From JAUVZL01 sp965603515 (GTDB lineage: Bacteria > Hydrothermota > Tepidihabitantia > SM23-42), in assembly GCA_965603515.1 (NCBI GenBank), contig CBFDDH010000007.1, forward strand, positions 20,131 to 84,130: a DNA stretch of 64,000 nt, given 5' to 3'. Position 1 is the first letter of the stretch; the number at the start of each line of letters is the position of its first letter. Under the pieces are notes generated by a model, which saw only the letters and a list, made by a program, of their open reading frames with translations, was not told where the DNA came from and ran no database searches. The position numbers and the translations under genes were made by a program. Below, piece by piece: positions 25,470 to 34,771 of the stretch.

Positions 25470-27725
25470 CTATTTTACGAGTATCAGTTTTTCCAGGTAG
25501 TCTGTATTTTCAGTTTTGAGTTTGCAGAAATAGATACCAGCCGAGACTCTATTATCTTTCCCATCAAAACCATCCCATGAGATTTTGTGCGTTCCAGCCT
25601 GTTTGATATCATTAATGAGATTCTTAACCAATCTGCCCTGAATATCATAGATAGACAGTTCGACTGCTGTTTGTCTGGTCAATTGAAAATTCAGTACTGT
25701 CTGCCCTTTTGCCGGATTGGGTTTTGCGAAGAAAACAAACCTACCGATAGATTCTTCTTTGCTTTCTTCAGCGCCAACCAGAAGTGACCAACGGTATGTA
25801 CTACTACCATTTGTACCGGCAAAAATGTAGTTATTAGGATTAACATCAAGGCAATTGATATTCATTACGTCAAGCCCATCGTTCATCGACTCCCACGAAC
25901 TGCCATTATTCGTACTGCGGTACACGCCGTTGCTATAGGTTCCAGCATATATCATCGTGGCATCTGTAGATGTATTATCAATAAGGATTGTATTGGTTCG
26001 GCCACCGCTGAATCCAGTAGTCGCCCATGTCGATCCACTGTCTGTTGATTTATACAGGTTGATCGATGTTCCCGTATACATAATATTTGTATTGTCAGGA
26101 TCAACTACCAGGGCATAGACATAACCAGACAGACCAGTAGTCGGTAATTTTGTCCAGTTACTTCCACTATCAGTCGTTCGGTATATCGCTGAACCGCTTT
26201 CATAACCACCTGCGTACACGATATTCGAATTGCCAGGATCCATAGCCATGGCGTATAAATATCCAGTGCTCGAGCCAATCGTGTACCGCGTCCAACTGTC
26301 TCCTGTATTGGTAGTCTTTGAGACTGACATCTTATACAATGAATCACCGGGGTCGTAATAGCGTCCACCACACCAGAATATCGAATTGTTGCTGTGGTCA
26401 CAAATAAAATCTCCACCATCCGCATAGTAAAGGTCTTTGACGTTCCAGACGGACCCGCCGTCTGTGCTCAAGTAGAGCTCTGAATTGCCTCAGCCCGAGC
26501 CCTCAAAACCAAAAACAAGATCCGGGTCAGTATTGTGTACGCCAAAAGCACACAGCGCGCCGCAGGTTGAAGGCGTCGGCAGCAGGTCCCAGGCAGAACC
26601 GTTATCAGTTGTCTTATAGACACCAACATTTTCAAACTCTGTATACAAGGTTGCTGGTGATGACGGAGCAAGACCGATATCATTTATTTCTCCAAGGTAC
26701 ATTCCGTTTATCGCAGCAGCCCATGTCGTACCCATGGTTGTGGACTTGTAACATCCCGCGTTATTACCAACATACACATTTGAAGTACTAACCGGGCTGA
26801 TCGCTAAGCCCCAAAAGTAGCTACCATCAAGCCCTGAACTAAAAGAAGTCCAGGTAAGCCCAGCATCGGTGCTCCGGTACACTGAAGAATATGCAGTTGA
26901 AAACACAAGATCCGGATCGAGTGATGAGGTTGCCATACGGTAATTATAGAAGTATGTGGAAACCTTCGTCCATGAACCTCCATTGTCAGTCGAACGATAG
27001 ATACCATCAGTGTAAGTACCTGCGTACACGATATTCGAGTTGGTCGGATGAACGGCCATTGAATAAGTATAGTAGCCTGACGTAGCTGCCCAGGTAACAT
27101 CAGTGAAGTTCGAACCGCCGTCAGTTGATTTGAAAACTCTGGGATAGTATGTCGTAGTGACATACTCAGACCCGCCCACGAATATGGTATTCGGTGATGA
27201 CGGATCTATTGCCACACACCAGCCATAGCAATAACTGCCATTACTGAGAACAGTGGTCGTGGTCCATGTCGAACCGCTGTCTGTGCTCTTTATGAATACC
27301 ATATCGTAAACACCAGAGGCAATATATTTCCGACCTGCGCCCACGATAATAGATGGGTCAGCCGGATGCACGGCAAGACCATAAACATAGACGCTTGTTA
27401 CAGTCCCAGATGTCCACGTCGCACCATTGTCAGTCGATTTCCAGACGCGACCATAGTAACCTGAGTATAGATTATCCGATGGGTCAATAGCCATACAATA
27501 GTTGTAACCATTATATGAACCGGTCCTTGTCCATGAGGCACCGGCGTCGATTGATCTAAAAATCTTGCAGGGATACGAATACGAAGCGGCATAGAGAATA
27601 TTCTCATTACTCGGTGAAACCACGACTGAACGGATATTCCCACCTGCAGGTCCAATCGCTTCCCAAGCTCCATATGAGAGGGCACATAAACAAATGAGTG
27701 TTACTACAACTAATACTTTTTGCAT
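25470..27725 (-). CDS. Secreted BNR/sortilin-like propeller protein with in-frame UGA (candidate selenoprotein) and sorting domain
   Basis: With TGA at 26492-26490 read as Sec412 the product is 751 residues; otherwise 411. The start is the second ATG (27725), 7 nt after AGGAGG; the ATG at 27731 is too close to it. A signal peptide (VLVVVTLICLCALSYG) is followed by about a dozen BNR/VPS10-like repeats of the form HPTNSNIVYAGTYTDGIYRS with TDxGxSWT turns. The TGA lies inside one blade: DPDLVFGFEGSG-U-GNSELYLSTDGGSVW lines up with the other blades across the stop. The sorting domain after it ends YLEKLILVK. Here Sec is flanked by Gly; Cys residues lie about 20-25 residues upstream. Confidence 0.8.
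26446..26492 (-). promoter_or_regulatory. In-frame UGA with SECIS-like hairpin (gene at 25470)
   Basis: TGA at 26492-26490. Stem CAGACGG (26464-26458) pairs perfectly with CCGTCTG (26452-26446) around loop CGGGT. The loop starts 32 nt after the TGA, near the far end of the accepted bacterial range, and its sequence CGGGT is the same as in the gene at 39885. Confidence 0.55.
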
Positions 27726-27749
27726 AAGCATTCCTCCTCTTGATACTTA

Positions 27750-27777
27750 AGTATAGTAACAACAGATTATTTGTCAA
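27750..27777 (-). promoter_or_regulatory. Promoter of the BNR-repeat selenoprotein candidate
   Basis: Minus-strand TTGACA (27777-27772), 16 nt, TATACT (27755-27750), 25 nt upstream of the ATG at 27725. Confidence 0.7.
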
Positions 27778-27919
27778 GTATTAAATTAAGATATACATAT
27801 ATAAGAAAGATGGGATCAAATCCCTAGGGCGTAAACGCCCTACTCCCTATTCTCAATCAGCCTGTCGATATTTAACCCGAACTGCCCCATGTCGAGGATG
27901 TGTTACCCAAATCCCTTTT

Positions 27920-28021
27920 TGTCATTGCGAGCCCTGACCATTAATAATTGCAATGGTTGGGGTGTGGCAATCTCGTTATATTTCATGAGATTACTTCGTC
28001 GCTGCGCTCCTCGTAATGACA
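27920..28021. mobile_element. MITE-like or REP-like element, copy 1
   Basis: Bounded by TGTCATTGCG (27920-27929) and CGTAATGACA (28012-28021), inverted repeats with one mismatch. The inside has GTGGCAATCTC and TTCGTCGCTGCGCTCCTCG, a sequence type I recall as common in dispersed palindromic repeats of many bacteria. It has no coding potential. The longer copy 2 at 54692-54872 shares both ends and the GTGGCAATCTC box. It lies in the 440-nt gap before tetR. Confidence 0.65.
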
Positions 28022-28090
28022 TTTTAGAATTCCACATACCTGAATTCGATTTGGGCAACGCGCACTCGAGATTTAACCCCAATTGCCCCC

Positions 28091-28139
28091 TTGACAATTT
28101 CCATTTTTCCAGTATTATGACTGACTAGTCAGTCATAAT
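28091..28139 (+). promoter_or_regulatory. tetR promoter with 26-bp palindromic operator
   Basis: TTGACA (28091-28096), 16 nt, TATTAT (28113-28118). A perfect 26-bp palindrome (28114-28139, half-site ATTATGACTGACT) overlaps the -10 box and the start region. This is the expected layout for a TetR-family repressor controlling its own operon. Confidence 0.88.
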
Positions 28140-28172
28140 TAACTTTTCCAGGAATAAGGAGTCAAAATACAT

Positions 28173-28763
28173 ATGCGAACAAAAGAACAACATACCCGGG
28201 AGAAAATCATAAACTGCGCCCTGAGGATATTCGCCAAAGAAGGTTTTTTCAAAACAACTGTCGATGATATCGCCCAGGCCGCAGGTCTTGCCAAGGGTAC
28301 TCTCTATCTATATTTTAAGGATAAGGCTTCCTTATATGTCAGTGTCATTGAAGAACATTTTAAAACAGGTATCGATTATTTACGTGGAGTTGAAAAAGAA
28401 TCAATAACATCCACAAGAAAACTAAAAAAAATAGCGGATGAGTGGATCGATACCATGATCCGTCTGAAAAGTTCTTTCTTTATGTTCTCCATGGAAAACA
28501 TAAATCTTTCCAGCAAGATCATGAAGGCGGTTAAACCGATAATGAATTTCCGCCTGAAAGAGATGATCGATATTATCGCAAAGATCATTGAACAAGGTAT
28601 CGCAAAAAAAGAATTCAGAAAAATTGAACCGCAGGTCGCAGCCTTGCATTATCTCAACACAATACGTACTGGATTCTTTGTTAATTTCATTGTACCAAAG
28701 AAACAAATAGACAAAAATGAAATACTTGAACTATTTTTTAATGGTTTGAAAAGAAGGAGGTGA
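28173..28763 (+). CDS. TetR-family transcriptional repressor
   Basis: A 196-residue regulator. The N-terminal helix-turn-helix domain is typical (INCALRIFAKEGFFKTTVDD, then IAQAAGLAKGTLYLYFKDKASLY), followed by an all-helical ligand-binding domain. It is the first gene of the efflux operon, and its last codons contain the AGGAGG that serves the next gene. The 26-bp palindrome in its promoter is the likely operator, so it should repress the operon until a substrate of the pump, such as a toxic lipid or drug, binds. The exact ligand cannot be told from sequence. Confidence 0.92.
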   Translation: MRTKEQHTREKIINCALRIFAKEGFFKTTVDDIAQAAGLAKGTLYLYFKDKASLYVSVIEEHFKTGIDYLRGVEKESITSTRKLKKIADEWIDTMIRLKSSFFMFSMENINLSSKIMKAVKPIMNFRLKEMIDIIAKIIEQGIAKKEFRKIEPQVAALHYLNTIRTGFFVNFIVPKKQIDKNEILELFFNGLKRRR

Positions 28764-28764
28764 T

Positions 28765-29355
28765 ATGAAGAAACTTTGCTTATTGAGTTTACCCCTATTT
28801 GTCGCGGCAGCTAATGGAAACAACGGAATCATGCTTTCCTTTAGTCCCCATTACTCTTATAATTACTTGTATCAAGATGATAAAGATCCAAGAGGTAAGT
28901 GGGGGTTTGGTGGCGAGCTGGAGATAAGGAATTTCATACCACATATAGGTTTGAAACTCAGAGGCAACATGGCAACCTATCCGGCAGTAGCCAGCACAGA
29001 TACTTATGAATATGGATTTATCCCGCTGACGCTATGCACGAGCTTCGACCTTCTCCCCTTTATTGAGCCCACCTGGTTCAGCCTTACGCTTGAAACAGGT
29101 TTTGGACTTTATCTATGGCGTGCTCAAGACAACGGTTCAGTCGTTGTCCTGCCTGATAATACAGAAATGTCAGAAAGGGACGTCGGTTTTGTCGGCGGTT
29201 TATCTCTGCAGGTCAGGCCTTACAAATTGATCGCCTTAGAAATAGCAAGCCGCTTTAATTATATTGCGAGCTCAGACCTTGAGAAATACGGATATTCTGA
29301 CAAAGATGAAAAACTATGGGAAAACGGGGTTGGATTGAAAATAATCATGCCTTGA
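28765..29355 (+). CDS. Predicted outer-membrane beta-barrel protein in the efflux operon
   Basis: A 196-residue exported protein: short signal peptide (MKKLCLLSLPLFVAAANG), then alternating amphipathic strands rich in Tyr, Phe and Gly (FSPHYSYNYLYQ, WFSLTLETGFGLYLW, IALEIASRFNYIA). It resembles small porin-like outer-membrane barrels (OmpW-like size) but I cannot assign a family. The ATG is one base after the TetR stop, so it is co-transcribed and probably coupled. It may help the pump substrate pass the outer membrane, or may sense it. Confidence 0.65.
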   Translation: MKKLCLLSLPLFVAAANGNNGIMLSFSPHYSYNYLYQDDKDPRGKWGFGGELEIRNFIPHIGLKLRGNMATYPAVASTDTYEYGFIPLTLCTSFDLLPFIEPTWFSLTLETGFGLYLWRAQDNGSVVVLPDNTEMSERDVGFVGGLSLQVRPYKLIALEIASRFNYIASSDLEKYGYSDKDEKLWENGVGLKIIMP

Positions 29356-29374
29356 TAAATGTATTGGAGGTAAA

Positions 29375-30646
29375 ATGCTAATAGTGTTAATTTTTTTCAT
29401 GAACATAAGCCTTGGTGATACGCTCAACATCACCATTGAATATGCCATCGAATATGCTCTTGAGAACAACCCGGAGATAGTACAATCAACTCTGGATTTC
29501 AAGACCTCACAAGCGAAAGTTGATGAAGCGCGATCCGTGTTCTACCCCAATATATCAGCCAGTGGATATTATGCTTATCTGAGTGATGTCGCTGTCTTTG
29601 AGTTAGACAGCATGCTCATACCCATGGGACAGCATGAAAACTACAACTACCAGATCTCTCTACAACAGGTTCTTTTCACGTGGGGTAAGATATACAATGC
29701 ATATAGGATTGCTGGTCTTGGTAAAGATGTTGCGCAACTCAATATTATACGAAAGAAACAGGAAGTACGTAATTCAGTAACTGATGCATTTTATGGTCTT
29801 CTCGTACTAAAAGAAATGGTAACGCTCTCGCACGAAAGCTTGCTTCAACTTGAGAGACATGCAAACACAGTTGGAAAAAGGTATAAGGCTGGTCTGGTAC
29901 CTCAATTTGATTTGCTCCGCGCCCAGGTACAGGTGGCAAACCTTAAACCGCAATTGATCGAGGCCGAGAATGGCTTAAAACTGGCTCAGGAGGGGTTTAA
30001 AATGCTTCTGGGGTTACCCCTGCAACAGGAATTCAAACTCACCGGTGAACTGCAAATGGTCGATGAGGAATTCGATATCGATGACCTGATCACAACAGCA
30101 CTTGAAAATCGCATTGAATTGAAGAACCTTAACAAACTCACTGACATTGCAAAATACAGCAAGGCGATTGCGCGTCGCGCAAACCTGCCGACCTTAGTTG
30201 CAGGTGCAACGTATGTACGCACAAAGCCTTTCGGTTTTGGTGGAAATGATTGGGGGACAAATATCACCTTTAATGTCGGTTTTGAATTTCCCATATTCAC
30301 TGGTTTCAAGAATCTTGCTCAATACAAACAAGCAACCCTGCAACTGACAGGAGCAAGGCTTGCATTCGAGAATTTGGAAAAAGGCATTACGTTTGAAGTA
30401 AAACAGGCCTATTACAATCTCCAGGCCGCAAAACAATCCATTGCCGCAGCCCAGGATAATGTTACTCAGGCGGAAAAAACATACAAGATCATCGATATCA
30501 GATACCGCAATGGTTTGGCGACAAACCTGGAATTCATGGACGTTCAACTTGCTGCAATGCAAGCAAGAACAAATTATCTCTCGGCACTGAAGAATTACTA
30601 TACGGCAAAAGCCGAGATCAAAAAAGCAATTGGTAAGGAGGAATAG
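29375..30646 (+). CDS. TolC-family outer-membrane efflux protein
   Basis: A 423-residue outer-membrane channel of the RND pump. A short signal peptide (MLIVLIFFMNISLG) is followed by two tandem OEP repeats, each opening with helix-strand patterns such as TIEYAIEYALENNPEIVQS and TTALENRIELKNLNKLT. Long amphipathic coiled-coil helices (LQLERHANTVGKRYKAGLVP; AAKQSIAAAQDNVTQAEKTY) form the periplasmic tunnel. The motif YKAGLVPQFDLLRAQVQVA is diagnostic for the family. TTGGAGG precedes the ATG. It is the third gene of the operon, directly followed by the adaptor. Confidence 0.93.
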   Translation: MLIVLIFFMNISLGDTLNITIEYAIEYALENNPEIVQSTLDFKTSQAKVDEARSVFYPNISASGYYAYLSDVAVFELDSMLIPMGQHENYNYQISLQQVLFTWGKIYNAYRIAGLGKDVAQLNIIRKKQEVRNSVTDAFYGLLVLKEMVTLSHESLLQLERHANTVGKRYKAGLVPQFDLLRAQVQVANLKPQLIEAENGLKLAQEGFKMLLGLPLQQEFKLTGELQMVDEEFDIDDLITTALENRIELKNLNKLTDIAKYSKAIARRANLPTLVAGATYVRTKPFGFGGNDWGTNITFNVGFEFPIFTGFKNLAQYKQATLQLTGARLAFENLEKGITFEVKQAYYNLQAAKQSIAAAQDNVTQAEKTYKIIDIRYRNGLATNLEFMDVQLAAMQARTNYLSALKNYYTAKAEIKKAIGKEE

Positions 30647-31531
30647 ATGCGCAAGTTCATAATTATTTCAGTTATAGTAATTGTCTTAGCTGTCGCCGTC
30701 ATAATCAGAGTCGGTGTTCTTAGGAAACCTACCGAACAGGAAGAAGCTGAGAAGATAGTCCCGGTTGAGATCTTTCCGGCACTGACCGGAAATGTACAAA
30801 GTACATGCGAGATCATCGGCACAATAAAGGCAAATAAAACTGCATATGTCTTCCCCGAGACAATGGGTCGAATCACACGTATCCTGGTTAAAGAAGGCAC
30901 TTACGTTAGCAAAGGCAGTAAACTCATGGCTCTGCGTAACGAGACAATAGGTTTTGAATACGAAGAAGGTTACATCACTGCCCCGATCAGCGGCAATATC
31001 GCGAATATCGTAGTCGACAATGGCTCGATGGTCACTCCGCAGTCGTCAGTAGCCATGGTCGTTGAATTTTCAAGGGTCAAGGTTTCCTTCAATGTATCTG
31101 AGAATGCAATGGATTGTATAAACAAAGGCGGCAAAGTTCGCGTTATGGTCGATGCCGCACCTGAGATTCAATTCAACGGCACAGTATCAGAGGTAAGCCC
31201 GATCATTGATCCGTTGACCCGAACTGTGGCCGCCAAGGCAGTCGTTAGTAATCCAAAAAAGATACTGAAACCAGGTATGACCGCTCGCGTAACACTGAAT
31301 TTAGGTTCCAAGGAAAATGTACTGGTGATACCACGCGACGCTTTGCTCGACGGTTATCTATTCATCGTCAAGGACAGTACATCAGAACGCCGCGATGTCA
31401 TTGTTGGTTTAATCGGTGATGAATTCGTGGAGATCCTCGATGGGATAGAAGAAGGCGAGCAGGTCGTGGTAGTCGGACAGCAAAGACTCGCCGGTGGAGA
31501 GAAGATCAATCCGATTCCAAGGAGTGAATAA
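30647..31531 (+). CDS. RND efflux periplasmic adaptor (membrane fusion protein)
   Basis: A 294-residue HlyD/AcrA-type adaptor linking the RND pump to the TolC channel. One N-terminal hydrophobic anchor (IIISVIVIVLAVAVIIRVGV) is followed by the lipoyl-like hairpin domain, short here (TMGRITRILVKEGTYVSKGS, then GYITAPISGNIANIVVDNGS), a beta-barrel domain and a membrane-proximal domain (RRDVIVGLIGDEFVEILDGI). The coiled-coil hairpin is almost absent, which is known for short adaptors. It begins right after the TolC stop, and its stop overlaps the RND start. Confidence 0.92.
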   Translation: MRKFIIISVIVIVLAVAVIIRVGVLRKPTEQEEAEKIVPVEIFPALTGNVQSTCEIIGTIKANKTAYVFPETMGRITRILVKEGTYVSKGSKLMALRNETIGFEYEEGYITAPISGNIANIVVDNGSMVTPQSSVAMVVEFSRVKVSFNVSENAMDCINKGGKVRVMVDAAPEIQFNGTVSEVSPIIDPLTRTVAAKAVVSNPKKILKPGMTARVTLNLGSKENVLVIPRDALLDGYLFIVKDSTSERRDVIVGLIGDEFVEILDGIEEGEQVVVVGQQRLAGGEKINPIPRSE

Positions 31532-34500
31532 TGAACCTTACTGAGATATCGATAAAAAGACCTCTTACCGTGCTAATGGTTTTTCTCGGCGTTATACTCT
31601 TCGGCTTTATCTCGGTCACTAACCTGCCGGTCAACCTTTTCCCGGATGTCACCTTTCCCATGATGTTCATTATGACAAGTTATCCCGGTGCAGGTCCGGA
31701 AGAAATAGAAACGCAGATAACTGACCCGCTTGAAAAAAGCCTCGGTACGGTGAATAACCTCGATAAAATGACATCAACGACATCAGAGAACCTTTCTCTG
31801 ATCTTTATGCAATTCGATTGGGGAGCAGATATCGACGCGGCATCAAATGACGTACGCGATGTATTGGGCTTTATAACCCCGTATTTGCCGGAAGACGCAG
31901 ACTACCCGCTCATCTTTAAATTCGATATTTCACAACAACCGGTTGTCATGTATACGGTAGGCGGTGATATCAACCCGCTTGAGCTGGATGAGATCGCTGA
32001 GGGTGTTGCAGATCAGCTCCAGCGTGTGGGCGGTGTTGCCGCATCGTATGCTATGAGCGAAGCCATGAAAGAAGTACAGATAGTACTCGACCCGCTCAGA
32101 CTGAAAGGAACCGGGATAACTTCGGAACAAATCATCAATGCGCTTCGGGCCCAGAACATTAATTATCCACTCGGTAATATAGAAACCGGGAACAAAATTT
32201 ATATCGCAAGAACGATCGGTGAATATGACAACCTCGAGGAGATCAGAAATACGGTTGTTGGTAGTAACAACGGCATACCGATACTGCTCTCCCAGATCGC
32301 TGATGTCCGTTCATCACCATCTGAACAGACCTCTGTCTCGCGAACCAATGGCGTTCGTTCATTATGGGGTTTTGTACAGAAGCGAACTGATGCCAATACG
32401 GTGACGGTCGCGACCGCGGTCGTTAAAGAACTTGAAAAAATAAAAGAAGACCTGCCGCCAGGTGTCCAGGTCGACCTTATTTTTGACCAGGCAGACTTTA
32501 TCAACCGTTCTGTACGCAGTACTGCAGAAACCCTGATCTTCGGTGCGATCCTCGCTATTGTCGTCCTATTTCTTTTCCTTGGCAGTTTCCGCTCAACCCT
32601 GTATATGGCAGTCGCAATACCCATCACCGTCTTTTTCTCTCTCTTTTTCATGTATCTCTCCAATCTCAGTCTCAATATCATCTCACTTGGTGGTCTAACG
32701 ATCGCAATAGGTATGGTCCTCGATTCAGCGATCGTTGTCTTTGAGGCAATATTCCGCCACAAAGAAAAAGGAGAAGATGCCAAAAAAGCTGCGTGCGCTG
32801 GCGCTGAAGAAGTAACCGCCGCGATCACGGCATCGACCATGACCACGGTCGCGGTCTTTTTACCGCTCCTTTTGGTCAGCGGTCTAGCTTCGGTATTCTT
32901 TAAGCCATTAGCACTTACCGTTACCTTTGCTCTTGTCTCGTCTCTTTTAGTGGCCTTAACGATCATCCCGATGCTTTCGGTGCGCTTCAAAACCATGAAA
33001 CGCCGGGCATTTGGTCAACGACTGGCAAATTTCTATGTGCGCGTTGAAAATGTATACACGCGTATCATTAAGTGGGCACTGCAACATAGATTGATGGTAA
33101 TACTCGTCACCCTTGGTGTCTTCGTTGTCAGTCTGGGAGGTCTGGTACCTTTGATAGGCACCGAGTTAACTCCCCAGGTAGACCAGGGCGAGATCATTAT
33201 CAACGCTGAAATGCCAGTCGGTACAAATATGTGGGTAACTGATTCGGCAGTCAAAAAACTTGAAAAGATCGTCGCCGAGGAAGTACCTGAGATCGACATC
33301 ATGTCGACATCAATAGGTGCTGGTTCCGGTGGTATGATGAGTCTATTCATGTCCACCGCGGGTCCTCACTCTGCTCAAATATGGATCGAACTTCCTCATC
33401 GTGAAAAACGTGCGCGTTCAGTCTTCGATATTCAGCGTGACCTGCGACCCAAGATAGAGAATATCATTCCAGGATTAAAAGTAACATACGGTCAGGATGA
33501 TTTCTCCATGTTCGGCGGAGGCGCCGCTATCGAGATCAAAATTTTCGGATATAGCCGCGAAAAAGCAAAGAATATATCTGATGAATTAATAGATACGCTT
33601 CAAACCATTGAAGGACTCGTTGGTCTTGAATCGAGCTTTGGCGAAGGAAAACCAGAATACCAACTGCTCATTGACCGCCGCAAAGCCGCGAACTTTGGAC
33701 TCACACCTTATCAGATCGGCAGCGTCCTGCGTTCACGTCTGGAAGGCACGGTAGCCAGTCAATTCCGAGAACAAGGTAATGAGTATGACATTAAGCTCAT
33801 GATCGACAAAAAATACAGGAATGACCTTAAGAAAGTGATATCGATGACGATAACGACCCCGGTCGGCGAGGTACCATTACAAAATTTTATCAAGGACACA
33901 ATCGCAATAGGACCTGTTTCAATTGACCATGAGGATAATAAACGTATTGTTACGATCACCGGCAGTGTTGAAGGACGCGATATGGGCAGCGTTGCAGCCG
34001 AAGTTCAGAAGATAGTCGATGAAATGCAAAAACCCGCCGATTTCATCGTTGAGATGGGCGGCGGTTATGAAGAACAGATGAACACGTTCAGGGATCTTGG
34101 TTTTGTTATATTACTCGCGCTTGCACTTGTTTACATGATCATGGTCGGGCAGTTTGAATCGTTCAAAGAACCTTTCATTATCATGTTCACAATTCCGCTT
34201 GCTCTCATCGGTGTCGTATGGATGCTCTTTTTTACCGGCACGACGATCAATATGCAAAGCCTGATGGGTGTACTATTGCTCGGCGGTATCGTGGTCAACA
34301 ATGCGATCGTTTATATTACCTATACTAATCAGCTGCGCCGCGAGCAAGGTATGTCGCTTTTTGATTCTGTAGTCGAGGCCGGAAGAGTCCGTCTTAGACC
34401 TATCCTTATGACCGCACTGACCACCAGCTTTGGGTTGATCCCCATGGCACTCGGTATCGGAGCTGGCAGTGAGATGCGTGCGCCCATGGCAAGATCAGTC

Positions 34501-34614
34501 ATCGGTGGATTGTTAATTTCAACATTCCTGACCCTCGTGTTCATCCCCGTAATATACACGCTTTTCGAGCGGAAGAAAAGACCGAAGGAAAACCTGAGAA
34601 AGCAAAGATCATAA
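31531..34614 (+). CDS. RND-family efflux pump (AcrB/MdtB-like, HAE1 type)
   Basis: A 1027-residue inner-membrane proton-driven exporter. It has the classic start (MNLTEISIKRPLTVLMVFLG), two large periplasmic loops and twelve transmembrane helices in a 1+5/1+5 layout. Helix 4 shows GGLTIAIGMVLDSAIVVFEA: the first proton-relay Asp is kept and the second is Ser, as in many non-AcrB RND pumps. The C-terminal half repeats the pattern (GGIVVNNAIVYITYTNQLR). It is the last gene of the tetR-barrel-tolC-MFP-RND operon and is followed by a strong terminator. The substrate is unknown. Confidence 0.95.
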   Translation: MNLTEISIKRPLTVLMVFLGVILFGFISVTNLPVNLFPDVTFPMMFIMTSYPGAGPEEIETQITDPLEKSLGTVNNLDKMTSTTSENLSLIFMQFDWGADIDAASNDVRDVLGFITPYLPEDADYPLIFKFDISQQPVVMYTVGGDINPLELDEIAEGVADQLQRVGGVAASYAMSEAMKEVQIVLDPLRLKGTGITSEQIINALRAQNINYPLGNIETGNKIYIARTIGEYDNLEEIRNTVVGSNNGIPILLSQIADVRSSPSEQTSVSRTNGVRSLWGFVQKRTDANTVTVATAVVKELEKIKEDLPPGVQVDLIFDQADFINRSVRSTAETLIFGAILAIVVLFLFLGSFRSTLYMAVAIPITVFFSLFFMYLSNLSLNIISLGGLTIAIGMVLDSAIVVFEAIFRHKEKGEDAKKAACAGAEEVTAAITASTMTTVAVFLPLLLVSGLASVFFKPLALTVTFALVSSLLVALTIIPMLSVRFKTMKRRAFGQRLANFYVRVENVYTRIIKWALQHRLMVILVTLGVFVVSLGGLVPLIGTELTPQVDQGEIIINAEMPVGTNMWVTDSAVKKLEKIVAEEVPEIDIMSTSIGAGSGGMMSLFMSTAGPHSAQIWIELPHREKRARSVFDIQRDLRPKIENIIPGLKVTYGQDDFSMFGGGAAIEIKIFGYSREKAKNISDELIDTLQTIEGLVGLESSFGEGKPEYQLLIDRRKAANFGLTPYQIGSVLRSRLEGTVASQFREQGNEYDIKLMIDKKYRNDLKKVISMTITTPVGEVPLQNFIKDTIAIGPVSIDHEDNKRIVTITGSVEGRDMGSVAAEVQKIVDEMQKPADFIVEMGGGYEEQMNTFRDLGFVILLALALVYMIMVGQFESFKEPFIIMFTIPLALIGVVWMLFFTGTTINMQSLMGVLLLGGIVVNNAIVYITYTNQLRREQGMSLFDSVVEAGRVRLRPILMTALTTSFGLIPMALGIGAGSEMRAPMARSVIGGLLISTFLTLVFIPVIYTLFERKKRPKENLRKQRS

Positions 34615-34647
34615 AAGAGCAGAAACCAAAAGATAAAGTCCATAAAA

Positions 34648-34673
34648 AAAGGTCGGGCCCCGCCCGACCTTTT
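34648..34673. terminator. Terminator of the efflux operon
   Basis: Stem AAAAGGTCGGGC (34648-34659 region) with GCCCGACCTTTT around loop CCC, T-rich on both sides. It is probably bidirectional, since the kinase gene converges from the right. Confidence 0.88.
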
Positions 34674-34771
34674 CATTCAAAAACAGATCATGTTATCTCA
34701 ACCTCAGAGGATAAGATGATAGTACGGCTAAATCTTACATATCTATAACAAAAAAAGCATGCTGCTTTTCA

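Noticed and set aside
32199..32996. 265-codon open frame opposite the RND pump
   Set aside because: It is the antisense shadow of a strongly conserved gene, with no ribosome-binding site and low-complexity composition.
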